The position numbers and the translations under genes were made by a program. The notes under the pieces are model-generated. The model was not told where the DNA came from. It saw nothing but the letters and a program-made list of their open reading frames with translations, and ran no database searches. Shown here piece after piece: positions 1 through 5,452 of a DNA stretch of 5,452 nucleotides (its first letter is position 1; the number at the start of each line of letters is the position of its first letter). The stretch covers positions 1-5,452 of the forward strand of contig CALARO010000326.1 in NCBI GenBank assembly GCA_937888935.1. Direction: 5' to 3'. The DNA comes from an uncultured Clostridia bacterium. GTDB lineage: Bacteria > Bacillota > Clostridia > Christensenellales > Borkfalkiaceae.

Positions 1-387
1 GCAAACGTGCTTGGGAAATATACCGACGGAATGTTTGCGGGCGAGCCGTGTTTTACGGAAAACGCGTACCGGAACGGCACGGCGTATTATCAGGCGTTTG
101 CGGGCGAGAACGGCGGCTTTGAAAGCGATGCGTTTGAAAAAATCTGCAAAGATCTCGGCATAGAAAGCGTGTGCGAGAGCGTGAGAGAAAAGCCGCTCGG
201 CGTAACGGCGCACGCGCGGACGGACGGGGAAACGGAATATCTTTTTATAGAAAATTATACGGACGGACAAAGCGGGGAAATCGCGCTTGCAAAGCCGTAT
301 GAAGATATGGAAACGGGCGAAATCGTAACGAGCGTGAATCTGCCGCGTTTCGGCGTGCGGATACTGAAAGCAGGGAAAAACGGGTGA
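1..387 (+). CDS. GH42 beta-galactosidase, C-terminal fragment (5' end off the window)
   Basis: This is the last 128 codons of a gene that begins left of the window; the frame is open from base 1 and ends in TGA. The residues match the tail of GH42 beta-galactosidases: the LGKY..GMFAGEP stretch (fragment residues 4-16) and the following NGTAYY (25-30) resemble the end of the trimerisation domain, usually LG.Y..DFYAG.P and G.G.AYY. A small beta-rich C-terminal domain follows at about 60-124, with YLFIENYT (80-87), METGE (103-107) and LPRFGVRIL (114-122), matching the family's 'FL.N.T', 'D..TG' and 'LPPYGV.VL' positions. GH42 enzymes remove terminal beta-linked galactose from oligosaccharides and usually form trimers. 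The catalytic barrel with both active-site glutamates lies off the window, so activity and export cannot be judged. The GH2 gene starts 4 bases after the stop, suggesting translational coupling. The GTG at base 7 is an internal Val codon, not a likely start. Confidence 0.85.
   Translation, partial: ANVLGKYTDGMFAGEPCFTENAYRNGTAYYQAFAGENGGFESDAFEKICKDLGIESVCESVREKPLGVTAHARTDGETEYLFIENYTDGQSGEIALAKPYEDMETGEIVTSVNLPRFGVRILKAGKNG
382..387 (+). promoter_or_regulatory. Ribosome binding site of the GH2 gene, overlapping the GH42 stop
   Basis: GGGTGA includes the GGTGA end of the full anti-16S complement (TAAGGAGGTGA) and also contains the GH42 stop codon. It ends 4 bases before the ATG at 392. The match is partial and the spacing short, so translation of the GH2 gene probably depends partly on ribosomes finishing GH42. 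This is inferred from the layout. Confidence 0.45.
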
Positions 388-391
388 AATA

Positions 392-2113
392 ATGGAAAGC
401 GAAACGAAAAAATATTATCCCGAGCCGAGAGCGCGGCGAAAGATCTGGCAGAGTTTAAACGGCGAATGGCAGTTTAAATTCGGGGACGGCGGCGCATACG
501 ATTTAAAAATTCTTGTGCCGTATGCATATCAAACTGCGGCGAGCGGGATCGGCGATCACAGCCGCCGCGAAATCCTGTGGTACAAGCGCAAATTCGAGCT
601 GACGGAAGAAATGCAAAAATGCAAAACCGTATACCTGAATTTTCTTGCGGTGGACTACGAATGTACGGCGTATATCAACGGGCAATTCGCGTTGTATCAC
701 GAAGGCGGTTACGGCGGGTTCGGTTGCGATATCCGCCCGTACTTAAAAGACGGAAAAGAACAGGAAATCGAGCTTCGCGTATATGATCCGATGACGAAAA
801 TTTATCCGCGGGGCAAGCAGAACTGGCAGGAAGGACGGCAGAGATGCTGGTACTACGCCACGTCGGGGATCTGGCAAAGCGTGTGGCTGAGCGGCGCGCA
901 GGGCGATTATATTAAAAGCGTGCGCTTCGAAACGGACGCGGAAAGAACGCAGGCGTGCGTGTACGCGGAAACGATAAACGGGGAAGCGGATGAGATAACG
1001 GCGATCGTAAAAACGCCGCACGGCGGCGAACAGAAGTTTTCGTCCACGGTGAAAAAAGACGGGCGGCTGTTATTGAATATGTCGTTTGAAAAACCCGATT
1101 GTATCGACGATATTCACCTGTGGACGGCGGAACACCCGAAACTATACGAAACGACGTTGCAAATCAGAAAAAACGGCGAAACGGCAGACGAAATCGAAAC
1201 GTATTTCGCATTTCGGAAAGTGCATACCGAGAGCGGCAGAGTGTATATAAACGATCGCGCGGAAGAGCTGAGAATGGTACTCAATCAAGGGTATTTCGAG
1301 AATAGCGGGTTGACCGCGCCGAGCGCCGAAAGTTATAAAAACGACATACTGCTTGCAAAAAAGATGGGCTTCAACGGCATGCGGATTCATCAGAAAGCGG
1401 AAGATCCGTGGCTGTATTATTATGCGGATACGCTGGGCATGTATCTGTGGGCGGAAACGCCGAGCGCGTATGCGTTCACGCCGGAAACCACGCGGGCAAC
1501 GCTCGATTTACAGCAGCAAATCGTAAAACTGGTGTACAATTCGCCGAGCGTGATCGCGTATGTGCCGTTTAACGAAAGCTGGGGCGTAAAAGAAATTTTG
1601 CACGATAAGCGGCAACAATCGCTTGCAAAAGCGGCATACTTTCTGATAAAATCGCTGGACGATACGCGGCTTGTGATCACGAACGACGGCTGGGAAAATC
1701 TCGAAGTTTCCGATTTAATCGGTATTCACGATTATTCGAAGTACGGCGACGAGTTCGCGGAAAAATTCGGCGGAATGAGCGAAAGCCTTGTGCCGGCGGG
1801 AAGAAGAGTGATGGCGCAGGGGAATTATTTTGCGGGGCAGCCGGTTATTTTATCGGAATTCGGCGGGGTATCGCTTGCCACGGACGGCGGCTGGGGGTAC
1901 AACGGCGCGGAAAGCGGCGAAGAAGCGTTTATGGCGCGATTTGAGCGGTTGTTTAAAAACGTTTCGGCGTGCGATTTTTGCGGATGGTGCTATACGCAAC
2001 TTACCGATGCGGAACAGGAAACGAACGGACTTTTAAACGCGGCGCACGAGCCGAAATTCGACATAAGCAGAGTGCGCGGAATTATAGAAAAGTACGGCAA
2101 AAAATTCTATTAA
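392..2113 (+). CDS. Glycoside hydrolase family 2 enzyme (beta-galactosidase-like, substrate unknown)
   Basis: A 573-residue protein with the minimal three-domain GH2 plan. Residues about 10-170 form the N-terminal jelly-roll sugar-binding domain, with SLNGEWQFKF (21-30) and the SGIWQSVWL signature (158-166). Residues about 172-277 form the immunoglobulin-like domain, and about 280-573 the TIM barrel. The acid/base is E395 in VPFNESWG and the nucleophile is E489 in VILSEFGG; both are intact. GMRIHQKAEDP (329-339) and the YTQLTDAEQETNGLL block (534-548) are typical of a poorly characterised GH2 subgroup. The Asn-x-Lys motif of beta-glucuronidases is absent where it would align (about 543-545, ETN), so glucuronidase activity is unlikely. 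There is no signal peptide, so the enzyme is probably cytoplasmic. Family members retain anomeric configuration and remove beta-galactose, mannose, glucuronate or alpha-arabinose; which one applies here is unknown. It lacks the extra C-terminal domains of LacZ. Family assignment is firm; beta-galactosidase is a guess from the GH42 neighbour. Confidence 0.93.
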   Translation: MESETKKYYPEPRARRKIWQSLNGEWQFKFGDGGAYDLKILVPYAYQTAASGIGDHSRREILWYKRKFELTEEMQKCKTVYLNFLAVDYECTAYINGQFALYHEGGYGGFGCDIRPYLKDGKEQEIELRVYDPMTKIYPRGKQNWQEGRQRCWYYATSGIWQSVWLSGAQGDYIKSVRFETDAERTQACVYAETINGEADEITAIVKTPHGGEQKFSSTVKKDGRLLLNMSFEKPDCIDDIHLWTAEHPKLYETTLQIRKNGETADEIETYFAFRKVHTESGRVYINDRAEELRMVLNQGYFENSGLTAPSAESYKNDILLAKKMGFNGMRIHQKAEDPWLYYYADTLGMYLWAETPSAYAFTPETTRATLDLQQQIVKLVYNSPSVIAYVPFNESWGVKEILHDKRQQSLAKAAYFLIKSLDDTRLVITNDGWENLEVSDLIGIHDYSKYGDEFAEKFGGMSESLVPAGRRVMAQGNYFAGQPVILSEFGGVSLATDGGWGYNGAESGEEAFMARFERLFKNVSACDFCGWCYTQLTDAEQETNGLLNAAHEPKFDISRVRGIIEKYGKKFY

Positions 2114-2146
2114 AAAACGAAAAAATCAAATTAAGGAGAAAAGAAA
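2114..2146 (+). promoter_or_regulatory. Leader and strong ribosome binding site of the binding-protein gene
   Basis: This 33-base gap is the longest in the window and is very A-rich. It holds a canonical AAGGAG at 2133-2138, 8 bases before the ATG at 2147, the best Shine-Dalgarno match in the window. I see no hairpin, operator palindrome or convincing -35/-10 pair in so short a space. The strong site fits a binding protein needed in excess over its permeases. Confidence 0.75.
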
Positions 2147-4021
2147 ATGAGAAAAAACACGATGAAAAAAGCTATGAGCGGCACGCTTGCGGCGGCAACG
2201 CTGTGCGCGGCGTTTGCGGGATTTGCGGGTTGCGGACGAAAATCTTCGAACGAAGTGCGGTTTTATTTGAGCGGCACGAATTCGCAGATGGAAATGTACT
2301 TCAAGCTGACGGACGCGTTCAACGAAACGTACGGCAAAGAAAACGGCATAAAAGTAAATGCGGTGGAAATGCTGGCGGGGGCGGACATAACCGCGCTGCT
2401 CGGCTCTTCGAACGCGCCGGACGTATTGATGGTGAGCGACGACAGCTACAAAAAATACGTGATCGGCGGGTATTTTGCGGATATTTCCGATATCAAAGAT
2501 ACCTATACGAATATCGAGCTTGGCGACATTGCGCCCACGGCGATCAATCGTTTGTATTACAACAAAGAAACGAACACTTCGAATACTACCGATCCGCTGT
2601 ACGCGTTGCCGATCGATTCCTGTCCCACGGCGCTTTATTATAATAAGGGCTTGATGGAAAAGGCGGGCATTATCGTGATTTCGGTAGATGAAAACGATCT
2701 TGAAAAGTGGAACAATAATGAAATCGCGGATAATTACGGCAAGAAGAAGAGCGATTACGCGAAGTTAAACGGCGTAACCGTGCCGAAAAAAGGCTATTAC
2801 AGAAGTGAAACGCCGTATTATTTCACCGAGCTTTCGGAAGGTTGGGTTGTTCCCGCGGAAAACGAAATCTTGGTATTCAACAACCGCATTGCGATGAACT
2901 GGGACGAAGCGGAAGATCTTGCGATGTATTTCACGGCGGCGTACAATCCGGGAACGAACGGGAAATCGAAGTGGGGAACGACCTACGGGTATTTCACGGA
3001 AACGTGGTTTAATTACGGCTGGACGGTGGGAGGCGACTGCTTATACGATTTAACGGGCAAGGGCGACTGGAATTTCGGACTTCTCGATCCCAACCCGAAT
3101 TATATCGTGAAAGAAGGCAAAACGTTTACGGGCAGAACGGGAACGGAATACAAAGCGGGCGAAACGATTGCGTTTTACGATAAAATGCAGGCGGCGGAAA
3201 ACGAAGTGCTTGTGCCGGACGACAAGGGCGGGTATAAGCACGCGGACGGCAGCGAAGCGGGAATCTGGGAAGCGATAAAAACCGAAATGAATAAGGGCGA
3301 AGACAGCGCGCTTACCGAGCTTCCGTCCACGCGCACGGCATTCAAGCGGTATTTGAAGCTCGGCAGCTCGAAAGAGACGTTTGTGGAAGATTCGCGCGGC
3401 TTGAACGTATCGCCGAACCCGGCGCAGATAACGGATATCAACCCGATATACAAGCAGTTTTATACGGGCGATATTCTCTGTTTTGCGGGCGAATCGCAGT
3501 TGATGCAGGAAATCGCGCAGTATGCGGGGCAATATAATTGCGAGTGGGACGTAGCGCCGCTGGTGCAGTATAAAAAGTATGCCGATCCCGCCGACCCGAA
3601 TTGCGATACCGTGGAAGCTGCGGGCGTGATGTCCGGGCATAGCCGGAATACGAACATGGGCGTAAACAGCCGTTCGAAGAAGCAGGACGCGGCGAAGCAG
3701 TTTGTGAAATGGGCGTGCGGCACAGAAGGGCAGAAAGTGCGTGCGAACAACGGATTTTTCCCTTCGCAGCTGTCATTGAAAAGCGAATTGAAATTCACGG
3801 GCAGCTACGCGCCGAAGAACGTGAACGTATTTGCGGAAGCGCTGGAATATCAACGCCCCGGCGACTGGTGGTATATGCCGAACACGCTGTGGGTGGAAGC
3901 ATGGTGTATCGATCTGAACAACAACGTGAGAAACAATACAAAGTCGTTTGCGGATTGGTATCCCGAAGCGATCACGAAAACGAATAACACGCTGAAGAAC
4001 TACAAGAATTACGAAAGATAA
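2147..4021 (+). CDS. ABC transporter sugar-binding lipoprotein (family 1 extracellular solute-binding protein)
   Basis: A 624-residue protein that should capture a sugar or oligosaccharide outside the membrane and deliver it to the two permeases encoded next. The N-terminus is a lipoprotein signal peptide: basic MRKNTMKK, an Ala-rich core, and the lipobox FAGC with the acylated Cys at 29. Family 1 binding-protein hallmarks follow: APDVLMVSDDS (90-100); YALPIDSCPTALYYNKGLMEKAG (152-174), the 'LP....AL.YNK..F..AG' signature; NWDEAEDLA (251-259), the usual TWDE helix; and NMGVNSRSKKQDAAKQF (503-519) followed by WACGTEGQK (522-530), the usual C-lobe helix. At 624 residues it is longer than the common 400-550, with extra material at about 176-250 and 315-430. 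Aromatic residues such as W287, W292, W574, W575, W582 and W586 are candidate sugar-stacking positions (inference). The start at 2147 is chosen because AAGGAG lies 8 bases upstream; the in-frame ATG at 2162 would sit too far from it. The ligand cannot be read from sequence. Confidence 0.93.
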   Translation: MRKNTMKKAMSGTLAAATLCAAFAGFAGCGRKSSNEVRFYLSGTNSQMEMYFKLTDAFNETYGKENGIKVNAVEMLAGADITALLGSSNAPDVLMVSDDSYKKYVIGGYFADISDIKDTYTNIELGDIAPTAINRLYYNKETNTSNTTDPLYALPIDSCPTALYYNKGLMEKAGIIVISVDENDLEKWNNNEIADNYGKKKSDYAKLNGVTVPKKGYYRSETPYYFTELSEGWVVPAENEILVFNNRIAMNWDEAEDLAMYFTAAYNPGTNGKSKWGTTYGYFTETWFNYGWTVGGDCLYDLTGKGDWNFGLLDPNPNYIVKEGKTFTGRTGTEYKAGETIAFYDKMQAAENEVLVPDDKGGYKHADGSEAGIWEAIKTEMNKGEDSALTELPSTRTAFKRYLKLGSSKETFVEDSRGLNVSPNPAQITDINPIYKQFYTGDILCFAGESQLMQEIAQYAGQYNCEWDVAPLVQYKKYADPADPNCDTVEAAGVMSGHSRNTNMGVNSRSKKQDAAKQFVKWACGTEGQKVRANNGFFPSQLSLKSELKFTGSYAPKNVNVFAEALEYQRPGDWWYMPNTLWVEAWCIDLNNNVRNNTKSFADWYPEAITKTNNTLKNYKNYER

Positions 4022-4024
4022 TAC

Positions 4025-4029
4025 GGGGG
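4025..4029 (+). promoter_or_regulatory. Ribosome binding site of the first permease gene
   Basis: GGGGG lies 6 bases before the ATG at 4036, within the 14-base gap after the binding-protein stop. It is G-rich but not the canonical AGGAGG, and so probably weaker than the site of the preceding gene. No hairpin is visible in this gap. Confidence 0.55.
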
Positions 4030-4035
4030 CGAAGA

Positions 4036-4977
4036 ATGAGATATAAAGAATGGTGCGAGATCGCGCCGCGCACGGATCAGCAAAAGCGCGCGTATAAACT
4101 GAAAATCGTGAAACAGAACGTAGTAGGCACAAGCATGGTGATTCTGCCGTTTTTAGGGTTTTTGTGTTTTACGCTTTTCCCGATGCTTTTATCGCTTGCG
4201 CTTGCGTTTTCGCATCTGCAATCCGCGCTGATTTCGGAAGCGACGTTCGATGCCGGCTTCGAAAATTTTATATTTGTTTTAAAGGACGGCTATACGTGGA
4301 AGGCGATGCGCACCACGCTTGTGTATTCGCTGACGACGTTTTTAAACGTGGCGGTGGCGGTGTTTCTGGCAAGCGTGATGAACAGGCATATCTATGGCAA
4401 GAAATTCTATTTCGTATTGTTTTTCCTGCCGCAGGTGTGTTCGAGCGTGGCGGTAGCGATGATGTGGCGCTGGGTATTTGCCGAAAACGGCGTGATCAAC
4501 GCGTTTCGCCTTGTGGGCGGCAAACCCGCGATCGACTTTTTCACGAATTCGAATTACTATATGTTTGCGATTTTTGTGATGAGTATCTGGAAAAACGGCA
4601 CGAATATCGTGATTTTGCTTTCGGCGTTCTCGGCGATCAATAAATCGCTTCAAGAAGCGGCGCGGCTGGACGGCGCGGACGAAATGCACGTATTCTGGAA
4701 CGTGACTTTTCCGCAGCTTACGCCCACGATATTTTATCTGATTACGATGAATTTAATCGCTTCGTTGCAGGAACAGGCGTTGTTTCAACTTATCAATACC
4801 ACGGCGACCGGACCGAATTTTTGGGGACTTACGCTCACGTATCAGATGTACCGCCTGATGAACGTAAATCTGCAATACGGCTTATCCTGCGCGATGTCCT
4901 GGTTTATCGGAATATTCATACTGATAGTTACGAAAATCAATTTTGCGCTGAGCAAGAAATGGGTAAGCTACGATTAA
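4036..4977 (+). CDS. ABC sugar transporter permease, MalF/UgpA type
   Basis: A 313-residue integral membrane protein, the usual length for this family (about 290-320). After a basic cytoplasmic N-terminus (1-30), six hydrophobic segments are visible at about 33-58, 95-116, 124-147, 174-198, 230-252 and 283-305. The cytoplasmic EAA loop that docks the ATPase is clear at about 207-230: EAARLDGADE then MHVFWNVTFPQLTP, matching EAA..DGA....F..I.LP.L.P. The ILPFLGFLCFTLFPML segment (36-51) is the usual first helix, with its conserved proline. The protein should pair with the next gene product to form the translocation channel fed by the upstream lipoprotein. No ATPase gene lies between or upstream within the window; many Bacillota sugar importers of this type share one MsmX-like ATPase encoded elsewhere (family knowledge, not shown here). 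The substrate is presumably that of the binding protein. Confidence in the family is high; the exact sugar is unknown. Confidence 0.95.
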   Translation: MRYKEWCEIAPRTDQQKRAYKLKIVKQNVVGTSMVILPFLGFLCFTLFPMLLSLALAFSHLQSALISEATFDAGFENFIFVLKDGYTWKAMRTTLVYSLTTFLNVAVAVFLASVMNRHIYGKKFYFVLFFLPQVCSSVAVAMMWRWVFAENGVINAFRLVGGKPAIDFFTNSNYYMFAIFVMSIWKNGTNIVILLSAFSAINKSLQEAARLDGADEMHVFWNVTFPQLTPTIFYLITMNLIASLQEQALFQLINTTATGPNFWGLTLTYQMYRLMNVNLQYGLSCAMSWFIGIFILIVTKINFALSKKWVSYD

Positions 4978-4983
4978 GGGGGG
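4975..4983 (+). promoter_or_regulatory. Ribosome binding site of the second permease gene, overlapping the preceding stop
   Basis: TAAGGGGGG starts with the stop codon of the first permease and ends 7 bases before the ATG at 4991. The sharing of bases suggests the two permeases are translationally coupled, which would suit a 1:1 channel pair. It supports 4991 as the start of the second permease. Confidence 0.65.
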
Positions 4984-4990
4984 CAAAAAA

Positions 4991-5452
4991 ATGGAAAACG
5001 CAATAAAAAATAACGCCCCTGCGGGGGCGGAACAACAAAAGCCCGCAAAAAAGCCGGAAAAAACGATTGCGGCGGCGGTGCTTGATCACGCGATCGTGAT
5101 TTTGTTCGCGGCGTTTATCGTAGTGCCGCTGTATATCGTGGTGATCACGTCGGTGAAAACGAGCGTGGAAGCGAACGGCACGCACTTTTACTGGTGGCCG
5201 AAACTCGGTTTTTCGCTGGAAGGGTATAAAACGGTGCTTACCACTTCGTCTACGGCGCGGAATCTGGTGCGCGCGTTCGGGGTAACGCTGTGGATGTACG
5301 TACCTACGATTATCGTGGGCGTGCTTGTATCCGCGCTCGCCGCTTACGGGTTTGCGAAAGTGGAATTTTTCCTGAAAAAGCCTATATACGGCATATTGAT
5401 CAGCTCGCTTACGCTGCCTAACTGCGTGGGCATGATCGCTTCCGTAATTATT
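4991..5452 (+). CDS. ABC sugar transporter permease, MalG/UgpE type, N-terminal part (3' end off the window)
   Basis: An open frame of 154 codons runs from the ATG at 4991 to the right edge without a stop; the family's usual length is about 275-300, so roughly half is present. Residues 1-28 are a Lys/Ala/Pro/Asn-rich cytoplasmic tail, longer than many relatives have. Transmembrane segments are visible at about 31-54, 97-119 and from about 131. The VVPLYIVVITSVKT stretch (44-57) matches the first-helix 'P..... .S.K' pattern, WWPKLGFSLEGYKTVL (68-83) the 'P..FTLENY..VL' loop, and SALAAYGFAKVEF (114-126) the 'LAAYAFAR..F' motif that defines this half of the permease pair. The usual Asn-Ser just before the second helix is replaced (RAFGVTL, 94-100). 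The ATPase-docking EAA loop would lie off the window. It should form the channel with the preceding permease, from which it is separated by 13 bases. A GC hairpin lies in its first codons. Confidence 0.92.
   Translation, partial: MENAIKNNAPAGAEQQKPAKKPEKTIAAAVLDHAIVILFAAFIVVPLYIVVITSVKTSVEANGTHFYWWPKLGFSLEGYKTVLTTSSTARNLVRAFGVTLWMYVPTIIVGVLVSALAAYGFAKVEFFLKKPIYGILISSLTLPNCVGMIASVII
5000..5029 (-). terminator. GC hairpin in the start of the second permease gene; intrinsic-terminator-like on the minus strand
   Basis: CGCCCC (5014-5019), loop TGCG (5020-5023) and GGGGCG (5024-5029) form a perfect all-GC 6-bp stem with a 4-base loop. On the plus strand the hairpin is preceded by an A-rich run (5001-5013) and not followed by T, so it should not stop the operon. 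Read on the minus strand the order reverses: the hairpin is followed by a tract with 10 T in 13 bases, the shape of a Rho-independent terminator. It lies in codons 8-13 of the permease gene. It may block antisense transcription, may affect early translation, or may be a chance product of GC-rich Ala/Pro/Gly codons. The structure is seen directly; the function is inferred. Confidence 0.35.

Noticed and set aside
743..1021. A minus-strand frame inside the GH2 gene, and similar short ones at 503-700, 1142-1390 and 1420-1680
   Set aside because: All fall within the GH2 coding frame, have Arg- or Ser-rich composition and no recognisable features.
2162..2164. Alternative ATG start for the binding protein
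   Set aside because: It would keep a good signal peptide, but it lies 23 bases after the AAGGAG, whereas the ATG at 2147 is 8 bases away.
1969..2643. A 224-codon plus-strand frame bridging the GH2 gene and the binding-protein gene
   Set aside because: It is out of frame with two well-supported genes, is Arg/Lys/Gly-rich low-complexity, has no ribosome binding site, and would cover the strong site at 2133-2138.
3050..3640. A 196-codon open frame on the minus strand
   Set aside because: It lies wholly inside the binding-protein gene, whose motifs are unmistakable. Its translation is Arg/His/Phe-rich with no recognisable domain, as expected from the complement of GAA/GCG-rich codons.
3438..4132. 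Three overlapping minus-strand frames of 112-119 codons
   Set aside because: They are mutually overlapping shadows of the binding-protein and permease genes with no family motif and no start signal.
4164..4643. A 159-codon plus-strand frame within the first permease
   Set aside because: It is a shifted reading of codons for transmembrane helices. The true frame has the EAA loop and six hydrophobic segments.
5014..5029. The GC hairpin as a terminator of the operon itself
   Set aside because: On the plus strand it is followed by mixed sequence without a T tract, and the permease reading frame continues through it to the window edge.

Overview
The window is one uninterrupted plus-strand gene block, about 98% coding, for taking up and breaking down a sugar. 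In order it holds: the 3' end of a family 42 beta-galactosidase (GH42); a complete family 2 glycoside hydrolase (GH2); a lipoprotein sugar-binding protein; a complete inner ABC permease (MalF/UgpA type); and the 5' part of a second ABC permease (MalG/UgpE type) that runs off the right edge. The gaps are 4, 33, 14 and 13 bases. Every complete start has a Shine-Dalgarno-like sequence, and no promoter or plus-strand terminator is visible between genes, so an operon is the natural reading.

Organism: the lipobox-type signal peptide on the binding protein, the GGAGG-type ribosome binding sites, the binding-protein/two-permease order and the absence of an ATPase gene between them fit a Gram-positive Bacillota, probably a gut-type Clostridia. 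Base composition is intermediate, with heavy use of GCG (Ala), GAA (Glu), AAA (Lys) and CGN-type Arg codons. This is inference from style; no rRNA or other marker is present, and the genus cannot be read from the window. Composition looks even from end to end, with no sign of a transfer boundary, insertion sequence, CRISPR array or RNA gene.

How the parts work together (inference): the lipoprotein captures an oligosaccharide outside the membrane, the two permeases carry it in using energy from an ATPase encoded elsewhere, and the GH42 and GH2 enzymes cleave it in the cytoplasm. The GH2 enzyme has no signal peptide. A galactose-containing oligosaccharide is the best guess because GH42 is mainly a beta-galactosidase family, but no residue seen here fixes the substrate.

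I did not find an obviously new system. The points most worth a second look are a perfect GC hairpin inside the start of the second permease gene, which reads as an intrinsic terminator on the opposite strand; the enlarged solute-binding protein; and the pairing of GH42 with a GH2 enzyme that lacks the glucuronidase Asn-x-Lys motif.
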